From: an uncultured Barnesiella sp.
Lineage (GTDB): Bacteria > Bacteroidota > Bacteroidia > Bacteroidales > Barnesiellaceae_A
Length of the DNA: 15,682 bases
Direction: 5' to 3'
Assembly (NCBI GenBank): GCA_904502265.1
Contig: CAJGDT010000015.1
Coordinates: forward strand, 1 to 15,682
Shown: positions 5,465-13,723 of the stretch, one piece after another
How positions within the stretch are numbered: position 1 is the stretch's first letter
Layout: every line of letters starts with the position of its first letter
The notes under the pieces: generated by a model
Told to the model about the DNA's origin: nothing
Seen by the model: the letters and a program-made list of their open reading frames with translations, nothing else
The model's database searches: none
Position numbers and translations under genes: made by a program

Positions 5465-7909
5465 TTATTCTCCCATAAGTTGTATATTCTTATCGGGGCC
5501 ATTGGCCGAACGACACAGAACACTAACAACACATGAACCGCCACTTAATGTATTATCATTTTTAAGTTCTTTTGCAAGGGCATAGGCTGCATCTGTTACT
5601 ATATAATCTGCGGGCCATTCAACGGGTGCATAGGTAACGTCGTTATATATCTTAACTAAAGGTTCATTAAGGTTTACATTGCTGAAGGTATTGCCTTCGG
5701 CTGTGATGCTGTTTGTCCAAGTTACATTGGATTGTTGCCATCCATATTCACCATAGATTTCCATGTTATTGCCAACGCCTTTTTCGTCCTTAATGATGTT
5801 ATTGTAAAGATTGAGGGTGTAATTATCTGAATAGACTTGGATAATGTCCTTTTGTGTGGCGCCATCATATCTCTTGTATGAATCTTGGGCATCGGCAGGA
5901 CGTACAATCTTATTGCCTGTAGCTGTAACAACAGAGTTGGAGATGTTAAAGTACATCATGTAGGCTTCGCAATCAACAATGTTTAAACTCTCAACAGCGC
6001 ATGAGCCGAATGCAATTGAGTTGTTGGTCTTGAATCCTTTAAATGTGTAATTTCCGCTCTTGGCTGTTAAAAGCTCTGTTGCATTACCGGCAATTCTTCC
6101 TGCTGTGAATTTAATATGATTGTCGAAAGTAGCATTGGTTCCATCAAAAATCATGTTTTTGCCGGCTGTAGCTTTGATATTCATTTCACCGCTAAAATTG
6201 CCGGTAAATACATATACGGCATCGTTTTCATTAAATGTAAATGAACTAAAGTTGGTGGGAGTGACATATATACGAGCATCATTTACAATATACCATCCAT
6301 TCTCTTCAGTGGTGGTAAAACCAAACGCGAGATTGTTTTTGGGGTGTATAGGTGTTAGTTTGCCACCATTTTCTTGGCTGTATCTTCCACCATAGATTGT
6401 CAAAACGTGAGTGCTGCCTGCGTGGAACGATTGACCGTCATAGCTTACGGTAAAGTTGCCTCCGAAAATGTCTGTTGTGGCAGTTGTGCCATTAAATCTC
6501 CAGCCACCGTAGAAATCGCCATCATTGATGATAAGTGTACCATTGCCTTCATAGGTAAACAAGTAGGGGGCGAATTGGGGGATTACGCCATTAACATTCT
6601 TAAATGTACCACCATTGATAGTTATGATAGCGTCATTTGATACATTAATCATTGCGTTGGTCATGCCTCCTATCGTTGCATCAAAATTACCGCCATTGAT
6701 TGCTACTTCGGTATTTTCGGCCTTTAAAATGTGTTGATATGTGCCTGCGTTCCAATCAGAAGAACCGGTATATGTACCACCGTTGATAGTAACCTTGCCG
6801 CCCTTTGAACGGATGCCACCCAAACCATTAATACCACCATCGGTAGCATTGATAGTCAATTCGGCATTGTTTTCGATAGCATAGCCATTGGGATTGGAGA
6901 TTGTAAAATTGCCCAAGTTGATAACCATGTTAGCTTGCACGTAGAGAGGTTCGGTGAGAGCAACATTCTCAGTCAGTGTAACTTCACCACCAAAAGCAGC
7001 TGCGAGGTGAAGAGGATCAGCCTCGAGATTGGGCTCGTTGTATTCGGGAATAATCTCTACGTTGATGTCTACCTCGCTTGTGAGGATATTTCCGAAGATG
7101 TTTGTGCGGTAGTTGCGTTGTACGGGTACCGAGCCTACAGTGCATGTTTTTGCATTAGAACCATCGGTATAAGTAAATTCTACGTCAACTACACCCTTTT
7201 CGTCACCTACAAGTATGTAGTTCATGGCGAGGTATTGGTGGCCATCAACGGGGAAAGTTTCGCCGGAGGGTATGGTGTTGCTTGCAAAAGTGATAGGGCT
7301 GGTTTCACCACTCACGGCACCACTTTCGAGATTGAGGGTGTTGGCAAGGTCTTTAACGGTTACCTCAGAATGGGTTGGGATATAGCCGGCGCTTGCAGAA
7401 AGGGTATAGTCGGCAGTACCGATGTTGAGTTGTGCAAAAGGACGTCTAAGTTCGATTGTCTCAGTTTGGACACCGTTTACAGTAAATGTTTCGTAGGCAT
7501 AGAACGCATCGCGATTTTCGTCGTTACTGAGTGCGTTGTTGTAATCTACAGTCATAGTTTTGTTGGCGAAGTCGACTGTGTAGGGAGCTCCTTCGGCAGC
7601 AGCCCAGAAGATAACGGAGTAAGTGTTGCCTGTAGTAAGTTGAAGTTCAACAGTAGTGCAGCCATTGATGGTTGCATTGGTTTGGGTCAAGCCGGGAAGG
7701 ATAAGACCATTGGCATCGTAAACAGCATATTGCAAGTGAGTAGCAGTGGTGCCATCGCTGTATGCGCGAGTAGACATTTCGGGCGTAGACACAGAGAATG
7801 AAACGATTGCGTTCTCACCTGTTTCAAGACCAAGGTCGAGGTCGTTTTGGCATGATGTGGCAAATAACATTGTGCCTGCCACCATCGCAAAAAACAGTTT
7901 CTTTTTCAT
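5465..7909 (-). CDS. Fimbrillin-like (DUF6562-type) surface lipoprotein with C-terminal beta-helix
   Basis: The 814-residue product starts with a lipoprotein signal ending in FATSC (Cys20). The following QNDLDL resembles the acidic export signal of surface lipoproteins in Bacteroidota. Residues about 30-290 resemble the fimbrillin-like DUF6562 family from memory: VSFSVSTPE near the start, LQYAVYDANG (59-68), RRPFAQLNIGTADY (155-168), and the strand-rich end VQRNYRTNIFGN (263-274). From about 300 to 780 the sequence turns into irregular Gly/Asn-rich rungs, such as INGGTYTG, INGGNFDA, INGGTFKN, INDGDFYGG and IFGGNFTV, typical of a right-handed parallel beta-helix. It is therefore probably a cell-surface adhesin or a glycan-contacting protein; the ligand is unknown. 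It is monocistronic, with a terminator at 5343-5378. No consensus promoter was found upstream. Confidence 0.8.
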   Translation of the reverse strand: MKKKLFFAMVAGTMLFATSCQNDLDLGLETGENAIVSFSVSTPEMSTRAYSDGTTATHLQYAVYDANGLILPGLTQTNATINGCTTVELQLTTGNTYSVIFWAAAEGAPYTVDFANKTMTVDYNNALSNDENRDAFYAYETFTVNGVQTETIELRRPFAQLNIGTADYTLSASAGYIPTHSEVTVKDLANTLNLESGAVSGETSPITFASNTIPSGETFPVDGHQYLAMNYILVGDEKGVVDVEFTYTDGSNAKTCTVGSVPVQRNYRTNIFGNILTSEVDINVEIIPEYNEPNLEADPLHLAAAFGGEVTLTENVALTEPLYVQANMVINLGNFTISNPNGYAIENNAELTINATDGGINGLGGIRSKGGKVTINGGTYTGSSDWNAGTYQHILKAENTEVAINGGNFDATIGGMTNAMINVSNDAIITINGGTFKNVNGVIPQFAPYLFTYEGNGTLIINDGDFYGGWRFNGTTATTDIFGGNFTVSYDGQSFHAGSTHVLTIYGGRYSQENGGKLTPIHPKNNLAFGFTTTEENGWYIVNDARIYVTPTNFSSFTFNENDAVYVFTGNFSGEMNIKATAGKNMIFDGTNATFDNHIKFTAGRIAGNATELLTAKSGNYTFKGFKTNNSIAFGSCAVESLNIVDCEAYMMYFNISNSVVTATGNKIVRPADAQDSYKRYDGATQKDIIQVYSDNYTLNLYNNIIKDEKGVGNNMEIYGEYGWQQSNVTWTNSITAEGNTFSNVNLNEPLVKIYNDVTYAPVEWPADYIVTDAAYALAKELKNDNTLSGGSCVVSVLCRSANGPDKNIQLMGE

Positions 7910-8090
7910 TGTAATTCAATTAAATTGTTAGTAATATGACAATTATTGTGCTTTGTAGTATATTGTATGCACTATAGGGCCTGCGATAAACTCGTAATCA
8001 GCATTTCTTGTCCAGAGATAACTCCATTAACAATCTATCTCATGATGAAGAAATGTGAGTGTTGTGCCAAGTAGCCCACATGTCATAATC

Positions 8091-8130
8091 AACAAAAAGA
8101 GGCCGGTTTTGTTCGCAAAACCGGCCTCTT
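8091..8130 (-). terminator. Rho-independent terminator of bamD-rpoZ
   Basis: A perfect 15-bp stem (8097-8111 with 8116-8130) closes a 4-base loop. On the leftward transcript it is followed by a U-rich tract (TTTTTGTT when the last stem bases are included). The stem base is 26 bases after the rpoZ stop codon. The rightward strand has no T-tract. Confidence 0.92.
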
Positions 8131-8156
8131 CATAATTATAGCAGAGCTATATAATA

Positions 8157-8507
8157 TCAATCGATATCGTCTTCGATATCTTTATCCTTCTCGGGGTTGC
8201 GGTGATATACGCGACCCTCAATGTACTCTTGAGTAGCGATAAGAGTTGCTTTGGGAAGTTTCTCGTAGTATCGCGATACCTCAATTTGTTCGCGGTTTTC
8301 GGTCTCTTCCTCCATGTTGTCCTTGTCAGAACTTGCCGCAAACTCTTGGAGTTTGTTGTCGAGTTCTTCTTTCATCTCGCGTGAGATTTGGTTGGCACGT
8401 TTAGCAATGATGCTTACTGTTTCGTACACGTTGCCGGTATCTTCCGACAAGCTAATCATGTCGCGAGTTACGGTGTTGGTAGGTGCGTTTGATTTTTTAT
8501 AATCCAT
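8157..8507 (-). CDS. rpoZ: RNA polymerase omega subunit (Bacteroidota type)
   Basis: This 116-residue acidic protein is the Bacteroidota omega subunit, which binds the beta' subunit and helps assemble RNA polymerase. The start MDYKKSNAPTNTVTRD, the segment NVYETVSIIAKRANQIS (about 26-42) corresponding to the conserved omega core, and the C-terminal ENREQIEVSRYYEKLPKATL followed by ATQEYIEGRVYHRNP match the form I know from Bacteroides relatives. It is longer than the E. coli omega because of this C-terminal extension. It begins 23 bases after the bamD stop with no separate promoter and is followed by a strong terminator, so bamD-rpoZ is a two-gene unit. Confidence 0.93.
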   Translation of the reverse strand: MDYKKSNAPTNTVTRDMISLSEDTGNVYETVSIIAKRANQISREMKEELDNKLQEFAASSDKDNMEEETENREQIEVSRYYEKLPKATLIATQEYIEGRVYHRNPEKDKDIEDDID

Positions 8508-8530
8508 AGTGCTTATAATAAAATGTTTTT

Positions 8531-9331
8531 TTAATTCTTCACATATCGGCTTGCCACCTTGAAAATTTGTTTCGCTTCCTTGGCGTTGGGTCCATCGGGA
8601 AATTCGTTGATAAAGGCGTAATATTCGTCAATAACAGCGCGGAAGCGCTCGGGCTTTTTCTCCTCGTAGCTTTGTACGGCCTCTTGATACTTTGATTTCA
8701 AAATGAGCATCATCAAGGTCTCTTTGTGTTGAGTGTAGGGGTAATCTTTAAGTGTATTTTCGGCAGTAATAATGGCCGATTGGTAGTTGTTACCCATGTA
8801 GTTGCCCAAGTTGTAGTACAATTGGGCATTGAGTACCTCTTTGTATACAAGTTTATCTTGTAATTCGAAGATGATGTTTTGCGCCTCGGCAGCTTTCTCG
8901 CTTCGGGGGTAGAAGTCGATAAATTGTTGCATCTCTTCGATGGCCTTGTACGTGCCACTTTGATCCAAGCGAGGGTCGGGCGAATCGAGGTAATAGCCAT
9001 ATCCGCAGTAGTATCGAGCCAACTCGGCATATTCGCCACGTGGGAAGTTACGATAGTATGCTTTAAAGTATTCGCCTGCTGTGAGATAATCTTTGTTCTC
9101 ATAGTAGCTGCGAGCCAACAAGTACAATGCCTCTTCGGCCTTGCTTGAACCCTTATATATTGTAACAAGCTCTTCGAGCAAGGTTGAACATTCAAGATAA
9201 TTCCCTTTCTCAAAAGCCTCTTTGGCATACTCGTACTTCATGGCGTAGTCGGTGCTTTTACGCACCTTCTCAAACTCGCCACACGAGGCCATAAGCAATA
9301 CTAAGAGTGAAAAAATGACTATCTTTCGCAT
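8531..9331 (-). CDS. bamD: Outer-membrane assembly lipoprotein BamD
   Basis: BamD is the essential lipoprotein partner of BamA in the complex that inserts beta-barrel proteins into the outer membrane. The 266-residue product has a lipoprotein signal with lipobox LMASC (Cys17), and the first helix begins near FEKVRKSTDY. Helical TPR-like repeats follow: KYEYAKEAFEKGNYLECSTL, then EEALYLLARSYYENKDYLTA, then EYFKAYYRNFPRGEYAELAR, then ALYFCGY-like GYGYYLDSPDPRLDQ, which is the conserved PDPRLDQ stretch of this family. Length is normal. The neighbour rpoZ follows in the same orientation, a pairing I recall from Bacteroidales genomes. Its activity should be needed by the barrel protein encoded at 4248-5156. 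Confidence 0.94.
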   Translation of the reverse strand: MRKIVIFSLLVLLMASCGEFEKVRKSTDYAMKYEYAKEAFEKGNYLECSTLLEELVTIYKGSSKAEEALYLLARSYYENKDYLTAGEYFKAYYRNFPRGEYAELARYYCGYGYYLDSPDPRLDQSGTYKAIEEMQQFIDFYPRSEKAAEAQNIIFELQDKLVYKEVLNAQLYYNLGNYMGNNYQSAIITAENTLKDYPYTQHKETLMMLILKSKYQEAVQSYEEKKPERFRAVIDEYYAFINEFPDGPNAKEAKQIFKVASRYVKN

Positions 9332-9353
9332 AAGTGTATATTTTACCGAACTG

Positions 9354-9385
9354 CAAAGTTACACAATACTTGCAAATAAACCCAA
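9354..9385 (-). promoter_or_regulatory. Promoter of bamD-rpoZ
   Basis: Read leftward, TAACTTTG (9354-9361) is an exact -7 box, and TTG (9383-9385) lies 21 bases upstream as a weaker -33 box. The -7 box is 22 bases before the bamD start codon. Confidence 0.75.
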
Positions 9386-9635
9386 TTTGAGACGATTTTT
9401 TAACGAATTAAAGGGGTATTTTGTTATATCGAGGCGTTAAAAAGCCTTGCCGGCAAGTATAAGTAGGGGCACTATGGACGGAAAAAGTGTGCATTTTAAG
9501 CGAAATGCAATGATGGTTGTGATGTAAATAGTGTGATTTCGGACGGCATTATCTTGTTTTTCTTTTGCGTGTTATGTGCTGTGAAAAAGTAAAATAAATA
9601 ATCGACGTTGTGGGATTAATTTTTAAAGCAAATTT

Positions 9636-9666
9636 TTTGTATTTTGCATATAAGTTTATATATTTG
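9636..9666 (+). promoter_or_regulatory. Promoter of the pspC-uvrB-fhs cluster
   Basis: TTTG (9636-9639) is followed by 19 bases and TATATTTG (9659-9666), both exact matches to the Bacteroidota consensus. The -7 box ends 31 bases before the ATG at 9698. It lies downstream of an in-frame ATG at 9644, which rules that codon out as the start for this transcript. Confidence 0.82.
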
Positions 9667-9697
9667 CAACTGTATCACTAAAAATAGAAACATTATT

Positions 9698-9892
9698 ATG
9701 GAAACCGAAAAGAAAATTGTACGTCCTCGTGAAGGACGAAATATAGCTGGTGTGTGTGCTGCGTTTGCCAAATTTTTTGGCCTCGATGTTAGCATTATTC
9801 GCATTGTGTGGTTGTTGGCTGTATTGTTGGCCGGCACCGGAATGTTGGCATACCTTATTTGCTGGTTGGTAATACCCGAAGAGGGTCGTTAA
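9698..9892 (+). CDS. PspC-domain small inner-membrane protein
   Basis: A 64-residue protein made almost wholly of a PspC domain: a basic N-terminus (KKIVRPREGRNIAGVCAAFA), the amphipathic stretch KFFGLDVSIIRIVWLL, and one hydrophobic segment (about 35-59) ending in CWLVIPEE. The pattern G-V-C-A-G/A-A-F-G-D-R-W-L-I-P-E is the usual signature of this family. In enterobacteria PspC belongs to the phage-shock envelope-stress response; in Bacteroidota small PspC proteins usually stand alone and their role is unclear. The start is set by the promoter at 9636-9666. uvrB begins 12 bases after its stop, so the two are almost certainly co-transcribed. Confidence 0.9.
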   Translation: METEKKIVRPREGRNIAGVCAAFAKFFGLDVSIIRIVWLLAVLLAGTGMLAYLICWLVIPEEGR

Positions 9893-9904
9893 TGATGCAC
9901 GGCA

Positions 9905-11935
9905 ATGGAGTTTAAGTTGGTATCTCCATTTGCTCCTACCGGCGACCAGCCTGAGGCGATAAATGAGTTGAGTAGGGGTGTCTTTGATGGCATCCCGGCT
10001 CAGACTCTGCTGGGTGTTACGGGATCGGGCAAGACGTTTACCATGGCTAATGTCATAGAACGTGTGCAAAAACCAACTCTTATTCTCAGCCATAACAAAA
10101 CATTGGCTGCACAGTTGTATAGCGAATTCAAGTCATTCTTCCCCGATAACGCTGTACACTATTTTGTGTCGTATTACGACTACTATCAGCCCGAGGCTTA
10201 TATACCTACAACCGATACTTATATTGAGAAGGACTTGGCTATCAATGACGAGATTGATCGCCTGCGCCTTGCTACTACCTCGGCATTGTTGTCGGGGCGT
10301 AAGGACGTAGTTGTTATCTCGTCGGTATCGTGCCTTTACGGTATCGGTAATCCCCAAGACTTTCATTCCAATGTTACTGAAGTTAAAGTGGGTGATCGCA
10401 TTGATCGTAACGTCTTTTTGCGTCATTTGGTCGATGCATTGTATTCGCGCAATGAGGTGGAGTTTAAGCGCGGAACGTTCCGCGTTAAGGGTGATACGGT
10501 CGATATCTATTTGGCCTATGACGAGACGGCATTGCGAGTAGTCTTCTGGGATGACGAGATCGAAAGCATTTATACCATTGACCCTGTATCGGGTATGCGT
10601 CTAACCTCTTTTAATGCATATAAGATATATCCTGCCAATATCTTTGTTACGACTAAGGAGTGTATAGCACGGGCTATCGAGCAGATACAGCTCGACTTGG
10701 GAAAACAAGTGGAATTTTTCCGTTCCATAGGTAAGGAGTATGAAGCCAAGCGATTGTATGAGCGAGTGACGTATGATGTTGAGATGATACGAGAACTGGG
10801 GTATTGCTCAGGTGTGGAGAATTACTCACGCTATTTCGATGGGCGGGCTCCGGGTACACGACCATTCTGCTTGCTTGATTATTTCCCCGACGACTTCTTG
10901 GTTATTATCGATGAGAGTCACGTTACGGTGCCACAAATCCGCGCCATGTATGGTGGTGATGCATCGCGAAAGATGAATCTGGTGGAGTATGGATTCCGTT
11001 TGCCGGCAGCCGTTGACAATCGTCCCCTGAAGTTTGAGGAGTTTGAGTCGTTGGTGAAACAAACAATCTATGTAAGTGCAACTCCGGCCGATTATGAGTT
11101 GAATCGTAGCGAGGGTATATTTGTAGAACAGATCATACGCCCTACAGGGTTGCTTGATCCCACAATTGAGGTACGCCCGAGTCTCAATCAAATAGATGAC
11201 TTGCTCGAAGAGATACTACTACGCATTGAGCGCAACGAGCGTGTATTGGTAACTACCCTTACCAAACGTATGGCCGAGGAACTAAACAGCTACCTTTTGC
11301 GTTTGGATATACGGAGCAACTATATTCACTCTGATGTTGATACGCTCGACCGCATACGGATTCTTGAGGACTTGCGTAGTGGCATCTATGACGTGCTGGT
11401 AGGTGTCAACCTCTTGCGTGAGGGACTCGATCTGCCTGAGGTGTCGCTTGTGGCTATCCTCGATGCTGATAAAGAGGGTTTCTTGCGTTCACACCGTTCG
11501 CTTACCCAAACCGTAGGTCGTGCGGCGCGTAACCTAAATGGTGCGGTGATTATGTATGCCGATAAGGTGACAGATAGCATGCAACTTACCATTGATGAGA
11601 CAAATCGTCGTCGCGAGAAACAGTTGGCTTACAACGAGGCGCATGGTATCACACCGCAAGCTATCAACAAGGCTCGCCGTGATATACTCACTCGTGGTGA
11701 CAAAGAAACCTCAACACCTGTGCCGTATGCTCAAGAATATACACCGGTGGCTAATATTGCAGCCGACCCTATTGTGTCATATATGAGTGCACCTCAGTTG
11801 CAAAAGGCTATAGAGCGCACGCGCAAGGATATGCTCGAAGCTGCTCGACAAATGGACTTTATCGAAGCAGCCCGATTGCGCGATGAAATGCTCAAACTTG
11901 AAGATAAACTCAAGCTCATTGAGCTTGATAATTAA
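9905..11935 (+). CDS. uvrB: Excinuclease ABC subunit B (UvrB)
   Basis: UvrB (676 residues) is the damage-verifying helicase of nucleotide excision repair; it is loaded by UvrA and then recruits UvrC for incision. Visible landmarks are GVTGSGKT (Walker A, 37-44), the tyrosine-rich beta-hairpin SYYDYYQPEAYIP (89-101) that probes the damaged strand, DESH (336-339) and its following VTVPQ, SATPADYE in the helicase core, GVNLLREGLDLPEVSLVAILDADKEGFLRS with QTVGRAARN (motifs V and VI), and a C-terminal UVR domain at about 632-667 that contacts UvrC. The length is close to that of E. coli UvrB, with no missing motif. Its stop lies 22 bases before fhs. Confidence 0.98.
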   Translation: MEFKLVSPFAPTGDQPEAINELSRGVFDGIPAQTLLGVTGSGKTFTMANVIERVQKPTLILSHNKTLAAQLYSEFKSFFPDNAVHYFVSYYDYYQPEAYIPTTDTYIEKDLAINDEIDRLRLATTSALLSGRKDVVVISSVSCLYGIGNPQDFHSNVTEVKVGDRIDRNVFLRHLVDALYSRNEVEFKRGTFRVKGDTVDIYLAYDETALRVVFWDDEIESIYTIDPVSGMRLTSFNAYKIYPANIFVTTKECIARAIEQIQLDLGKQVEFFRSIGKEYEAKRLYERVTYDVEMIRELGYCSGVENYSRYFDGRAPGTRPFCLLDYFPDDFLVIIDESHVTVPQIRAMYGGDASRKMNLVEYGFRLPAAVDNRPLKFEEFESLVKQTIYVSATPADYELNRSEGIFVEQIIRPTGLLDPTIEVRPSLNQIDDLLEEILLRIERNERVLVTTLTKRMAEELNSYLLRLDIRSNYIHSDVDTLDRIRILEDLRSGIYDVLVGVNLLREGLDLPEVSLVAILDADKEGFLRSHRSLTQTVGRAARNLNGAVIMYADKVTDSMQLTIDETNRRREKQLAYNEAHGITPQAINKARRDILTRGDKETSTPVPYAQEYTPVANIAADPIVSYMSAPQLQKAIERTRKDMLEAARQMDFIEAARLRDEMLKLEDKLKLIELDN

Positions 11936-11957
11936 AACCAATATAATAAGTAGTAAG

Positions 11958-13628
11958 ATGAAGACAGACATTGAAATAGCTCGTGAAACGAAGCTGAAAA
12001 ATATTCGCGAGGTGGCCGCACAAGTAGGCTTCCCTGATGACGAAGTATTTAACTATGGTAAATATATTGCCAAAGTACCTTATAAATTGATTGATGAGAA
12101 GAAGGTGGCCAAGAATCACCTTATTCTTGTCACTGCCATTACTGCAACCAAGGCCGGTGTGGGTAAGACCACAGTAAGTATTGGTTTGGGTATGGGATTG
12201 AATCATATTGGCAAGAATGCGATAATTGCCCTGCGTGAGCCCTCTTTAGGTCCTTGTTTTGGCATGAAGGGTGGCGCTACAGGTGGTGGTTATGCACAGG
12301 TGTTGCCTTCGGAGGATATAAACCTCCATTTTACCGGTGACTTCCATGCCATTACATCGGCCAACAACCTTATCGCAGCGTTGCTCGACAATTATCTCTA
12401 TCACAATCGTTCGAAGCAAGTAGGCTTGAAGAAGGTGATGTGGCGACGAGTGATGGATATGAACGACCGTTCGTTGCGTAATATCGTGTCGGGATTGGGC
12501 GGTTCATCCAATGGTATTCCTACCGAAACAGGTTTCGATATTACTCCGGCGTCGGAGATTATGGCAATCCTCTGCTTGGCTCGTAGTGTCGAGGATCTCT
12601 ATGTGCGCATCGGTCGCATTGTGCTGGGTGTACGATATGACGATACCCCCTTCACAGTCGATGACTTGGGTGTGACAGGTGCTGTGGTGGCGCTCTTGAA
12701 GGATGCCATTAACCCCAACCTTGTACAGACTACCGAGCACAACCCCGTTATCATTCACGGTGGCCCGTTTGCCAACATTGCACATGGTTGCAACTCGGTG
12801 ATAGCAACCCGTATGGCTATGTCGTGGGCTGATTATACTGTAACTGAGGCCGGTTTTGGTGCCGATCTTGGTGCTGAGAAATTCCTCGACATCAAGTGCC
12901 GTCAAGCCGGATTGAAGCCCGATCTTACTGTACTCGTTGCTTCGACCCTTGCATTGAAAATGCATGGTGGTGTGCCTGAGACCGAAATCAAGTTGCCCAA
13001 TGCCGAGGGTTTGCAACAAGGTTTTGCCAACCTCGACCGTCACGTAGCCAATTTGCGCAAGTTTGGCCAGACTGTATTGGTATGCTTCAATCGCTTTGCC
13101 AGCGATACCGACGACGAGATAGCAATGGTAATGGAGCATTGTGACAAGTTGGGTGTACGTTGCGTCATCAACAATGCCTATGCGCAGGGTGGTGCAGGTG
13201 CTGCCGACCTGGCTCAAGCCGCGGTGGAACTTATCGAGACACAACCCTCGCAACCTATCAACTATGCCTATGACCTTGAGGATAGTATCAAAGAGAAGAT
13301 TACCAAGGTGTGCAAGAATATCTATGGTGCCGGTTCGGTAGTATTTGGCCCCAAAGCTCAAAAAGAGATTGCCTTGATAGAGAAGTGGGGTATGGGTAAC
13401 CTTCCCGTATGTATTGCCAAGACTCAATTCTCTTTCAGTGCCGATGCTAAGCGCTATGGCAGTGTTGAGGGTTTCGAAATCAATATCAAAGATATAGAAC
13501 TTAATGCCGGAAGTGGATTTGTTGTAGCTCTTGCCGGCGACATAATGCGTATGCCCGGTTTGAGCAAAACACCGCAAGCCGTCAACATTCACTTGGCCGA
13601 TGACGGCAACGTTGAGGGTATTGTATAA
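11958..13628 (+). CDS. fhs: Formate-tetrahydrofolate ligase (10-formyl-THF synthetase)
   Basis: Fhs uses ATP to join formate to tetrahydrofolate, making 10-formyl-THF for purine synthesis or for FolD. The 556-residue length is standard. The start MKTDIEIARE is followed by HLILVTAITATKAGVGKTTVS, in which TKAGVGKTT (64-72) is the family P-loop, and then REPSLGPCFGMKGGATGGGYAQVLP and INLHFTGDFHAITSANN. Further family stretches are RVMDMNDRSLRNIV, GGPFANIAHGCNSV and EAGFGADLGAEKF. An in-frame ATG at 11883 would overlap the end of uvrB by 53 bases and add 25 residues (LKINSSSLSLIIKTN and others) unlike the family, so the later ATG is used. A strong terminator follows at 13641. It is probably the last gene of pspC-uvrB-fhs. 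Confidence 0.97.
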   Translation: MKTDIEIARETKLKNIREVAAQVGFPDDEVFNYGKYIAKVPYKLIDEKKVAKNHLILVTAITATKAGVGKTTVSIGLGMGLNHIGKNAIIALREPSLGPCFGMKGGATGGGYAQVLPSEDINLHFTGDFHAITSANNLIAALLDNYLYHNRSKQVGLKKVMWRRVMDMNDRSLRNIVSGLGGSSNGIPTETGFDITPASEIMAILCLARSVEDLYVRIGRIVLGVRYDDTPFTVDDLGVTGAVVALLKDAINPNLVQTTEHNPVIIHGGPFANIAHGCNSVIATRMAMSWADYTVTEAGFGADLGAEKFLDIKCRQAGLKPDLTVLVASTLALKMHGGVPETEIKLPNAEGLQQGFANLDRHVANLRKFGQTVLVCFNRFASDTDDEIAMVMEHCDKLGVRCVINNAYAQGGAGAADLAQAAVELIETQPSQPINYAYDLEDSIKEKITKVCKNIYGAGSVVFGPKAQKEIALIEKWGMGNLPVCIAKTQFSFSADAKRYGSVEGFEINIKDIELNAGSGFVVALAGDIMRMPGLSKTPQAVNIHLADDGNVEGIV

Positions 13629-13640
13629 TGTAACAAATAC

Positions 13641-13679
13641 AAGAGTGGCTGGAAATTACTTTTCCGGCCACTCTTTTTT
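13641..13679 (+). terminator. Rho-independent terminator of the pspC-uvrB-fhs cluster
   Basis: AAGAGTGGCTGGAAA (13641-13655) pairs with TTTCCGGCCACTCTT (13661-13675) over 15 bp with one G-U pair and a 5-base loop. A T-tract follows directly. It begins 12 bases after the fhs stop. Confidence 0.92.
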
Positions 13680-13691
13680 GAAAGAAAGACT

Positions 13692-13699
13692 TATCTTTG
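13692..13699 (+). promoter_or_regulatory. -7 box of the CotH-like gene
   Basis: TATCTTTG is an exact TAnnTTTG match ending 24 bases before the ATG at 13724. The correct -33 position falls inside the preceding terminator stem and does not read TTTG, so the upstream box is missing or weak. The strong terminator before it supports an independent unit. Confidence 0.6.
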
Positions 13700-13723
13700 C
13701 CTATTCAAAAATTAATACCTATT

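Larger units (their letters stand above)
9332..9697. other. Divergent intergenic region between bamD and the pspC-uvrB-fhs cluster
   Basis: This 366-base region carries the bamD promoter at its left end and the rightward cluster promoter at its right end. The middle part, about 9390-9635, is AT-rich. It contains a 28-codon leftward frame (9408-9494) and a perfect 12-bp palindrome, CTTGCCGGCAAG (9446-9457). I could not assign either a function. No tRNA or transposon remnant is visible. Confidence 0.6.

Noticed and set aside
6935..7801. A 288-codon open frame on the plus strand
   Set aside because: It lies opposite the fimbrillin-like part of the surface lipoprotein gene, and its product is a mirror composition rich in Cys, Val and Gly with no recognisable domain.
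9644..9697. An upstream ATG extending the PspC-domain protein by 18 codons
   Set aside because: The -7 promoter box at 9659-9666 lies inside this extension, so the transcript starts after that ATG.
11883..11957. An upstream ATG extending fhs by 25 codons
   Set aside because: It would overlap the end of uvrB, the added residues do not look like the family, and the ATG at 11958 gives the normal N-terminus and length.
12504..13592. A 362-codon open frame on the minus strand
   Set aside because: It is exactly antisense to fhs, whose protein matches its family end to end. The antisense frame has a Cys/His/Tyr-rich composition typical of a shadow frame and no promoter.
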